Origin: Syntrophaceae bacterium
GTDB lineage: Bacteria; Desulfobacterota; SM23-61
Assembly: GCA_003154025.1 (NCBI GenBank)
Contig: PMCE01000407.1
Coordinates: 285 to 5,455 of the forward strand
Length of the DNA stretch: 5,171 bases
Direction: 5' to 3'
Made by a program: the position numbers and the translations under genes
In this document: positions 1 through 5,080 of the stretch, one piece after another
How the letters are laid out: every line of letters begins with the position of its first letter
Position numbering within the stretch: the first letter of the stretch is position 1
Notes under the pieces: generated by a model
What the model was told of the DNA's origin: nothing
What the model saw: only the letters and a program-made list of their open reading frames with translations
The model's database searches: none

Positions 1-101
1 AGGTTGAAGAGTTGACCGGGAAAATCTCCCCGGCCCGGTTCAAGGAGGCCAACCTCCGGGCTTTAAAGCTGGGGTATTCGGCGAGCCAGAAAGAGGATTG
101 A
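1..101 (+). CDS. C-terminal tail of an upstream gene, possibly the gamma/beta subunit of a 2-oxoacid (indolepyruvate) ferredoxin oxidoreductase
   Basis: Partial gene: reading from base 3, 32 codons run to a TGA at 99-101. The end of the protein reads ARFKEANLRALKLGY followed by a short polar tail. A closing 'N-L-x-A-(F/L)-x-x-G-(Y/F)' segment is, from memory, typical of the C-termini of the small catalytic subunit of indolepyruvate and related 2-oxoacid:ferredoxin oxidoreductases (IorB/KorC/VorC type). Those enzymes oxidatively decarboxylate aryl- or acylpyruvates to CoA thioesters with ferredoxin as acceptor. Such genes often sit beside phenylacetate-CoA ligase genes, which fits the downstream content here. 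The stop overlaps the livH start by one base (TGATG), so the two are probably translationally coupled and in one operon. Only 32 residues are visible, so the family call is tentative; that a gene ends here is well supported by the overlap. Confidence 0.5.
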   Translation, partial: VEELTGKISPARFKEANLRALKLGYSASQKED

Positions 102-985
102 TGAGTCTCTGGCTGCAGGTCTTTCAGTTCACCCTCTCCGGCCTGACTACCGGCAGCACCTATGCCCTGGTAGCCATCGGCTTCTCCCTCATCCATAACG
201 CCACGGGGATCGTCAATTTTGCCCAGGGGGAGTTCGTCATGCTGGGGGGGATGTTCATGATCACCTTCTACAGCTTCCTGCGGCTCCCCATGGTGTTGTC
301 CTTCTTTCTGACCCTCGTCAGCGTGGCGGCCGTCGGGTTCCTGCTGGAGCGCGGGCCCATCCACCAGGCCCGGTCCAAAGAGATCCTCATCCTGGTCATG
401 ATCACCGTAGGGGCTTCGATTTCCATCAAAGGCCTTTCCATGATGATCTGGGGGAAGAACCCCATGACCCTTCCCGCCTTCTCCGGGGAGAACCCCCTGA
501 TCTTTCTGGGGGCGGCCATCATGCCCCAGAGCATCTGGATCTTCGGCATCACTCTCCTCGCGGTGATCGCCCTCAACTACTTTTTCCGGGGAACCATGGC
601 CGGGAAAGCCATGCGGGCGGTGGCGGCCAGCCGGAAAACGGCTCTACTGACCGGCATCCCGGTGGACCGGATGATTCTTCTTTCTTTCACCTTCAGCGGG
701 GCGCTGGGAGCCGTGGCCGGCATCATCCTGACTCCCATCACCACCACCTCTTACGACGTGGGGGCCATGATAAGCCTGAAGGGCTTTTCCGCAGCCATCC
801 TGGGGGGCTACGGGTCCATGCCGGGGGCAGTCGTCGGAGGCCTTCTTCTGGGCGTTCTGGAGTCATTGGGGGCCGGGCTGATCTCTTCGGAGTACAAAGA
901 CGCTCTGGCTTTTCTGATCCTGCTCATCGTCCTTTTCTGCAAGCCCACGGGGATCCTGGGCAAAGGAAGTTTTCGGAGGGTGTGA
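101..985 (+). CDS. livH: LivH, branched-chain amino acid ABC transporter permease
   Basis: Inner-membrane permease of a HAAT-family importer, which pairs with LivM to form the channel for branched-chain amino acids or related amides and acids. The protein is 294 aa, the usual LivH length, and almost entirely hydrophobic with about eight membrane segments. Family landmarks are visible: NFAQGE at residues 39-44 after the first helix, a cytoplasmic coupling loop at 168-186 (GKAMRAVAASRKTALLTGI) that contacts the ATPases, GGYGSMPGA at 235-243, and a C-terminal CKPTGILG. I chose ATG at 101 rather than the in-frame TTG at 98: it overlaps the upstream stop as TGATG and has GAGG at 93-96 just ahead, although that spacing is short. 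livM follows after 10 bp. The sequence does not reveal the true substrate; HAAT systems also carry aromatic and acyl compounds. Confidence 0.93.
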   Translation: MSLWLQVFQFTLSGLTTGSTYALVAIGFSLIHNATGIVNFAQGEFVMLGGMFMITFYSFLRLPMVLSFFLTLVSVAAVGFLLERGPIHQARSKEILILVMITVGASISIKGLSMMIWGKNPMTLPAFSGENPLIFLGAAIMPQSIWIFGITLLAVIALNYFFRGTMAGKAMRAVAASRKTALLTGIPVDRMILLSFTFSGALGAVAGIILTPITTTSYDVGAMISLKGFSAAILGGYGSMPGAVVGGLLLGVLESLGAGLISSEYKDALAFLILLIVLFCKPTGILGKGSFRRV

Positions 986-989
986 GGGG
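984..989 (+). promoter_or_regulatory. Ribosome binding site that fixes the TTG start of livM
   Basis: GAGGGG overlaps the livH stop codon and lies six bases before the TTG at 996. No ATG or GTG start is equally well placed, so this site supports a TTG start for livM and suggests that livM translation is coupled to termination of livH. Confidence 0.7.
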
Positions 990-995
990 TCCAAC

Positions 996-1967
996 TTGGG
1001 AAAAGAGAATAAGATAACCCTCCTCCTTTTTGCCCTGGTGGTATATGCCCTTCCCCTATTCCTGCGGAACAACTATCACCTGATGGTCCTGAATATTTCC
1101 GCGCTGAATATCCTGGTGGTCATCGGCCTCAACCTTCTCATGGGCTTTGCGGGGCAGATCTCGCTCGGCCATGCGGCGTTCTTCGGGCTGGGGGCCTATC
1201 TTTCGGCCGTTCTGACCACGGCCTTCGGCTTTCCCATCTGGCCTACCATCCTGCTGGCCATGGCGCTGACGGCGGGAATGGCCTGGGTGATCGGCATCCC
1301 TACTCTCAAGCTCGAAGGGCATTATCTGGTCATGGCCACCCTGGGATTCAACGTCATCGTCTATATCGTCATGCTCCAGCTTGAGCCGGTGACCGGCGGA
1401 CCTTCGGGCTTTGCCGGGATTCCCCGCCTGGAAATCGGCGGCGTGAGGTTCGATTCCGACCGGAAGTTCTACTATCTCGCCTGGTCCGTCGCCATGGGAA
1501 TCCTCCTCCTTTCTCTCAACCTGATCCGCTCCCGGGTTGGCCGGGCCATGGCAGCCCTGAGCCAGAATGAAACCGCCGCCCGCTGCGCCGGAATCGACAC
1601 GGAAGCATACAAAGTAAAGATCTTCATCCTCAGCGCTGCCCTGGCTTCTCTGGCCGGAAGCCTCTACGCCCACTACCTTACCTTCGTCAGTCCGGGTACT
1701 TTCAGCTTCTTCTATTCCCTTCAGGTCGTAACCATGGTTCTGGTGGGAGGGATGGGCTCGTTGTGGGGTTCGGTTTTTGGGTCGCTCTTGCTGACCATTC
1801 TGCCGGAGACGCTCCATGCGGTCAAGGAATACAATGTTCTGGTGTACGGCCTCATCCTGATGGGGGTCCTGGTGTTCTTTCCCCACGGATTGCTTACGGG
1901 GATCGCCGAGATAGTGCGAAAGAAGGAGAAAGGCGTTTCTTCGAGGGCGGAGAAATCAAGAGTCTAG
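996..1967 (+). CDS. livM: LivM, branched-chain amino acid ABC transporter permease
   Basis: Second membrane permease of the importer, 323 aa. The start is TTG at 996, backed by a GAGGGG site at 984-989. Landmarks: the LivM hallmark GFAGQISLGHAAF at residues 50-62, EGHYLVMATLGF at 107-118, TGGPSG at 133-138, the coupling loop around 180-200 (RVGRAMAALSQNETAARCAGI), GGMGSLWG at 251-258 and FFPHGLL at 294-300. About eight to ten membrane helices are expected, and the C-terminal 20 residues are charged and probably cytoplasmic. It sits 10 bp behind livH and ends 173 bp before livG. That gap is unusually long for a liv operon and is filled by an A+T-rich inverted repeat. The family call is secure; the substrate is not shown by sequence. 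Confidence 0.93.
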   Translation: MGKENKITLLLFALVVYALPLFLRNNYHLMVLNISALNILVVIGLNLLMGFAGQISLGHAAFFGLGAYLSAVLTTAFGFPIWPTILLAMALTAGMAWVIGIPTLKLEGHYLVMATLGFNVIVYIVMLQLEPVTGGPSGFAGIPRLEIGGVRFDSDRKFYYLAWSVAMGILLLSLNLIRSRVGRAMAALSQNETAARCAGIDTEAYKVKIFILSAALASLAGSLYAHYLTFVSPGTFSFFYSLQVVTMVLVGGMGSLWGSVFGSLLLTILPETLHAVKEYNVLVYGLILMGVLVFFPHGLLTGIAEIVRKKEKGVSSRAEKSRV

Positions 1968-1983
1968 AAAATAATGAAGCACC

Positions 1984-2105
1984 AAAATCCAAGCATCAAA
2001 TCCCAAATAAATACCAATGACCAAAAATCAAAAATTCAAACGAGGTTGTTTCAGTCATTGCAGTTTGGAATTTATTTGGGATTTGGAATTTGAGATTTGG
2101 AATTT
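1984..2105. repeat. Facing arrays of degenerate 7-bp units (AAATCCC-like, then GGAATTT-like) forming a long imperfect inverted repeat
   Basis: This strongly A+T-rich block fills most of the livM-livG gap. The right arm reads in exact 7-bp phase from 2078 to 2105 (GGGATTT, GGAATTT, GAGATTT, GGAATTT). The left arm, 1984 to about 2039, carries the complementary sense (AAAATCC, AAGCATC, AAATCCC, AAATAAA and weaker units). The best stem pairs 1997-2017 with 2065-2085 at 20 of 21 positions, leaving a loop of 47 bases. There is no run of T after the stem, so a standard intrinsic terminator is not supported. It may be a transcript-processing or stability hairpin between the permease and ATPase genes. 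I see no clear promoter or other signal in the remaining 35 bases before livG. Confidence 0.8.
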
Positions 2106-2140
2106 CAGATCTTCTCTACTGGCAGTTGGGTAGCGGAAAA

Positions 2141-2902
2141 ATGGGGCAGAAGATATTAGAGGCAAGAGAAATTACCCTTCGCTTCGGCGGGCTGGAAGCG
2201 CTGAACGGCCTTTCCTTCTCCGTCGATCCCTGCCAGATCGTTTCCATCATCGGGCCTAACGGTGCGGGAAAGACCACCCTGTTGAACACCATCACCGGAG
2301 TTTATCCCCTGGATTCCGGGGAGATTCTCTTCCGGGGAAGCTCTATCTCCCGACTCAAGACTCACCAGATCGCGGCCCTGGGGGTTCACCGGACTTTCCA
2401 GCAGTCGCAACTTTTCCAGGATCTGACGGTTTTGGAGAACGTCATGGTCGGAATGCACCCCAAAACCCAATCCGGCTTCTGGGGCGGGGTCCTCCACTTT
2501 CCGCGGGAGAGGAGAGAAGAGAAGGAAACCAGAGAAAAGGCGGAGTCCTGGCTCGATTTTCTGGGTCTCGGGCCCAAAGCTTCCCAGCCGGCCAGCCAAA
2601 TACCCATAGCGGATCAGCGGCGGCTGGAAATCGCCCGGGCCATAGCCGGAGATCCTGAAATCATTCTTCTTGATGAGCCGGTGGCGGGCCTGAACATCCG
2701 GGAAACAGAGGCCATGGGGGATTTGATCCTGCGCCTGAAGCGAGAGGGCCAAACCATTGTTTTAGTGGAACATAACATGCATCTGGTGATGGGAATCTCG
2801 GACCGCCTGGTTGTCCTCCACCACGGTTCCAAGATCGGGGAGGGGCGGCCGGAGGAAATCCAGAAAGACGCCCGGGTAATCGAGGCGTATTTGGGAAAAT
2901 GA
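2141..2902 (+). CDS. livG: LivG, branched-chain amino acid ABC transporter ATP-binding protein
   Basis: Cytoplasmic ATPase of the importer, 253 aa from ATG at 2141, the normal LivG length. Reading further upstream (TTG at 2090) would add residues encoded partly by the heptad repeat, so 2141 is preferred; its ribosome site is weak. Motifs: Walker A GPNGAGKT at 38-45, Q-loop Q87 in RTFQQ, the LivG-specific insertion at about 107-135, Walker B IILLDEP at 174-180, D-loop AGLN at 182-185, and H-loop H211 in VEHN. The end, VIEAYLGK, is typical of LivG. Oddity: where LSYGQ or LPYGD would be expected, the ABC signature reads IPIAD (154-158), followed by the normal QRRLEIARAI. The signature glycine is therefore alanine and no serine is present. 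The stop codon lies inside a unit that resembles the following 7-bp repeat. Confidence 0.93.
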   Translation: MGQKILEAREITLRFGGLEALNGLSFSVDPCQIVSIIGPNGAGKTTLLNTITGVYPLDSGEILFRGSSISRLKTHQIAALGVHRTFQQSQLFQDLTVLENVMVGMHPKTQSGFWGGVLHFPRERREEKETREKAESWLDFLGLGPKASQPASQIPIADQRRLEIARAIAGDPEIILLDEPVAGLNIRETEAMGDLILRLKREGQTIVLVEHNMHLVMGISDRLVVLHHGSKIGEGRPEEIQKDARVIEAYLGK

Positions 2903-2904
2903 TT

Positions 2905-2939
2905 GCCGATTGCGGATTTCGGATTACGGAATGTGGAAT
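2905..2939 (+). repeat. Five tandem degenerate 7-bp units, consensus NCGGATT
   Basis: Five units run in perfect phase with no spacer: GCCGATT, GCGGATT, TCGGATT, ACGGAAT, GTGGAAT. The seven bases before them (AATGATT, 2898-2904), which contain the livG stop codon, look like a diverged sixth unit. The array starts three bases after livG ends. About 40 bases of unremarkable A+T-rich sequence follow before livF, with no convincing ribosome binding site. Unlike the other two arrays in this window, it has no facing inverted partner. Confidence 0.8.
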
Positions 2940-2980
2940 AAAATAAGAGAGCTTTCGAGTGGGCTATCCTGACACTATTT

Positions 2981-3712
2981 ATGCTCAAGCTTAAGAATAT
3001 TGATGCTTTCTTTGGAAAGATCCAGGTCCTGCGGAGGGTGACCCTTCACGTGGAAGCGGGGGAGATCGTTTCGCTCATCGGCGCCAACGGGGCGGGGAAG
3101 ACCACGCTGCTGAATGTGATCTCCGGAATGCATCCCGCCTGGGAGGGAAGCCGGGTGGTCAAAGATGTGGAGACGCGGGGATGGAGGCCGGAGAAGCTTG
3201 TGGCCCAGGGGATCATTCAGATCCCGGAGGCGGAAAAAGTCTTCACTCCGCTCTCGGTCCTGGAAAATCTGGAGCTGGGCGCCTACCTCCGGAGCCTGGG
3301 GCGGGCCGCCCTGCAGCAAGAGCTGGAAAAGGTTTTCGGAATATTTCCGCTTCTCCGGGAAAGGAAGAGCCAGGCGGCCGGGACTCTGTCCGGAGGGGAG
3401 CGACAGATGCTGGCTCTCGGAAAAGCCTTGATGGCCCGGCCCGGGATGATCATGCCCGATGAACCTTCCTTAGGCCTAGCCCCGACAGTGGTGGCCGAAA
3501 TCTTCCGCACCCTCCGCACCCTAAACGAACAGGGGACCACCATCCTGCTCGTGGAACAGAATGCCAGGGAGGCGCTGAGGATCTCCCACCGGGCCTATGT
3601 CCTGGATACGGGAAGAATCATCCTCACCGGCACCGGCGCAGACCTGTTGAGCAACGATGAAGTCAAGAGGGCGTTTCTGGGCAGGGATTATCAGGGAAAA
3701 TGGGAAAGGTAG
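2981..3712 (+). CDS. livF: LivF, branched-chain amino acid ABC transporter ATP-binding protein
   Basis: Second ATPase of the importer, 243 aa, slightly longer than the usual LivF. Motifs: Walker A GANGAGKT at 34-41, signature LSGGERQ at 136-142, DEPSLGLAP at 160-168, and VEQN at 191-194, where LivF proteins as a family carry Gln in place of the switch histidine. Oddities: the residue before the Walker B aspartate is proline (MIMPDEP, P159) where leucine is normal, and the segment usually written VPEGR is IPEAE (81-85). The start is ATG at 2981; an in-frame stop at 2939-2941 and the absence of a better start between them limit alternatives. No clear Shine-Dalgarno site precedes it, so translation may be weak or depend on upstream translation. 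The gene ends 11 bp before the PaaK-like gene. Confidence 0.92.
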   Translation: MLKLKNIDAFFGKIQVLRRVTLHVEAGEIVSLIGANGAGKTTLLNVISGMHPAWEGSRVVKDVETRGWRPEKLVAQGIIQIPEAEKVFTPLSVLENLELGAYLRSLGRAALQQELEKVFGIFPLLRERKSQAAGTLSGGERQMLALGKALMARPGMIMPDEPSLGLAPTVVAEIFRTLRTLNEQGTTILLVEQNAREALRISHRAYVLDTGRIILTGTGADLLSNDEVKRAFLGRDYQGKWER

Positions 3713-3713
3713 G

Positions 3714-3718
3714 GGAGG
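3714..3718 (+). promoter_or_regulatory. Strong ribosome binding site for the PaaK-like gene
   Basis: GGAGG, within AGGGGAGGGG at 3711-3720, lies five bases before the ATG at 3724. This decides the start in favour of 3724 over the in-frame ATG at 3700, which lies inside livF and lacks a site of this quality. Confidence 0.75.
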
Positions 3719-3723
3719 GGAAA

Positions 3724-4980
3724 ATGCCCATATTCAACCCAGGGGTTGAGGCCATGGACCGGAAGGCGATTCTGGAGCTGCAGAACGAAAGACTCCAGAT
3801 CGTGGTCAACCAGGCCTACTCGAACGTCGATTTCTACCGCCGGAAATTCGACGAGGCCGGTCTGAGCCCGGATGACATCAAGACGCTGGAAGACCTGAAA
3901 AGGGTCCCTTTCACCAGCCGGAAAGATCTGATGGAAAACTACCCCTACGGAATGTTTGCCGTTCCCCTGAGGGATGTGGTCCGGCTGCAATTTCCGCTGG
4001 GCCTCTACGGGAATCCCATCGTGATCGGGTATACCCAGAGGGACTTGGAGATCTGGCGGGAGCTGGTGGCCCGGATCATGGCCGGGATCGGGATCACCGA
4101 GCATGACATCATCCAGGTGGCTTTCAACTACGGCCTCTTTCTGGGGGCGATCCGGTTCAATCAGAGCGCGGAGCTGATCGGAGCGGCCGTCGTTCCCTCC
4201 TCCATCGCCTCGGCCGAGGTGCAGCTGCGGATCATGAAAGACTTCCGGAGCACGGTTCTGGCCTCCGCCCCTTCTTTTGCCCTGCACATCCTGGAGACCC
4301 TGCAGAAAAAGGGGATTGACCCGAGAACCCTCTCCTTGAAGATCGGGCTCTTCGGGGCCGAGCCCTGGCCCGAGGAAGTGCGCCGATTCATAGAAGACAG
4401 CTGGGGGATCAAGGCCTACGACATTTATGGGGTCACGGAACTGGTGGAACCGGGCGTGGCCGGTGAATGCATGGCCCAGGCCGGATTGCATATCTTCGAG
4501 GATCATTTCCTCCCGGAGGTCATCGACCCGGCCACGGGAAAACCTCTTAGGCCCGGGCTGGAAGGAGAATTGGTGCTCACCACCCTGACCACCAACGCCT
4601 ATCCTCTCCTACGTTACCGGACCAGCGATATAACCGCCCTTCACCTGGAGCCCTGCTCCTGCGGCCGGACCCTGGTCCGGATGGATAGGGTTTTGAAGCG
4701 GGCGGACAGGATGGTTTCCATCCGGGGGATCAACGTTTTCCCCGAGAAGATCCAGGAAGTGCTGGCTGCTTTCCCGGGCATGGGCCCCGAGTATCGTGCC
4801 TCGGTGTCCAAGAAGAAGGGGATGAACGATCAGTTGAAGGTTGAAATCGAGGCTTCTCCGGCGATTATGGGCGCTGAAGAAGAAAAAAGAGAGGCCCTCC
4901 GGGACGCCATCCACCTGGCCCTGAGAAGGGCGATCGGCCTTAGAGTAGAGATAGAGCTGCAAAGCAAATCAAGCTCATAG
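3724..4980 (+). CDS. paaK: Phenylacetate-CoA ligase family protein (PaaK-like) with degenerate ATP-binding loop and missing C-terminal lysine tail
   Basis: Adenylate-forming enzyme family whose members make arylacetyl-CoA from the acid, ATP and CoA in the cytoplasm. The protein is 418 aa from ATG 3724; its start MPIFNPGVEAM is typical of PaaK. Conserved parts: YSNVDFYRRKFDEAG at 32-46, NYGLFLGAIRF at 135-145, GAEPW at 221-225, AYDIYGVTE at 231-239, GLHIFEDHFLPEVIDP at 264-279, PLLRYRTSDI at 294-303, CSCGR at 311-315, and the hinge with RGINVFP at 334-340. Two elements are lost. The phosphate-binding loop, normally SSGTTGKPT, aligns without gaps to PLGLYGNPI (91-99), with no Ser/Thr and no Lys. 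The protein also stops at ELQSKSSS, before the usual PRSEGKA tail that carries the catalytic lysine. The frame is otherwise intact, so decay looks unlikely. It may be a non-catalytic or re-purposed paralogue. Its last codons and stop fall in the following repeat. Confidence 0.85.
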   Translation: MPIFNPGVEAMDRKAILELQNERLQIVVNQAYSNVDFYRRKFDEAGLSPDDIKTLEDLKRVPFTSRKDLMENYPYGMFAVPLRDVVRLQFPLGLYGNPIVIGYTQRDLEIWRELVARIMAGIGITEHDIIQVAFNYGLFLGAIRFNQSAELIGAAVVPSSIASAEVQLRIMKDFRSTVLASAPSFALHILETLQKKGIDPRTLSLKIGLFGAEPWPEEVRRFIEDSWGIKAYDIYGVTELVEPGVAGECMAQAGLHIFEDHFLPEVIDPATGKPLRPGLEGELVLTTLTTNAYPLLRYRTSDITALHLEPCSCGRTLVRMDRVLKRADRMVSIRGINVFPEKIQEVLAAFPGMGPEYRASVSKKKGMNDQLKVEIEASPAIMGAEEEKREALRDAIHLALRRAIGLRVEIELQSKSSS

Positions 4981-5056
4981 CATGATAGCTCATGGCTCAT
5001 AGCAAAAGATCCTAGCTCTTGACTATCAGCTATGAGCTACGAGCTATGAGCCATGG
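4975..5056. repeat. Facing arrays of degenerate 7-bp units (TCATAGC / GCTATGA) forming an imperfect hairpin
   Basis: The left array has TCATAGC at 4975-4981, an 8-base variant ATGATAGC at 4982-4989, then TCATGGC and TCATAGC to 5003. The right array, in exact phase from 5029, is GCTATGA, GCTACGA, GCTATGA, GCCATGG, preceded by weaker units from 5015. Segment 4985-5003 can pair with 5029-5047 at 17 of 19 positions, with a 25-base loop. An alternative perfect 13-base stem joins 4991-5003 to 5043-5055. No T-run follows, so an intrinsic terminator is not supported. The first unit contains the stop codon of the PaaK-like gene (TAG at 4978-4980). Confidence 0.85.
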
Positions 5057-5063
5057 GCTCCTT

Positions 5064-5068
5064 AGGAG
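5064..5068 (+). promoter_or_regulatory. Possible ribosome binding site for the downstream PaaK-family gene
   Basis: AGGAG, 12 bases before the ATG at 5081, is somewhat distant. A second purine-rich match (AAGGA, 5075-5079) is too close to be a usual site. The AGGAG lies just outside the right arm of the hairpin, so folding upstream would leave it exposed. Confidence 0.45.
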
Positions 5069-5080
5069 AAAACGAAGGAT

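Noticed and set aside
1056..1886. Long open frame (276 codons) on the minus strand across livM
   Set aside because: It lies wholly opposite a well-supported LivM gene, its product is rich in Gly, Gln, His, Asp and Arg with no recognisable domain, and it is explained by the codon bias of the G+C-rich sense gene.
1984..2105. CRISPR array or insertion-sequence ends
   Set aside because: The units are 7 bp with no unique spacers, there is no transposase gene and no target-site duplication is visible.
2090..2140. N-terminal extension of livG by 17 codons from a TTG
   Set aside because: The extra residues come partly from the A+T-rich repeat and do not resemble LivG. The ATG at 2141 gives the family's normal length and start.
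2614..2988. Minus-strand frame over the end of livG and the following gap
   Set aside because: Part of its N-terminal region (STFRNPKSAIGNH) is a translation of the heptad repeat and the rest is antisense to livG; it is a spurious product.
3700..3723. Earlier ATG for the PaaK-like gene, overlapping livF
   Set aside because: The strong GGAGG site at 3714-3718 and the typical PaaK opening MPIFNP both favour the ATG at 3724.
3991..4017. Frameshift pair causing the altered ATP loop
   Set aside because: The codons align one to one with a canonical loop and both flanks stay in register, so only substitutions are needed.
3691..4506. Long open frame (271 codons) on the minus strand across the PaaK-like gene
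   Set aside because: It is antisense to conserved PaaK motifs, has a low-complexity composition and no family features, and lacks a convincing start signal.
4975..5056. Intrinsic transcription terminator after the PaaK-like gene
   Set aside because: The stem is imperfect, has several registers and is not followed by a T-run; the next gene starts 25 bases later on the same strand.
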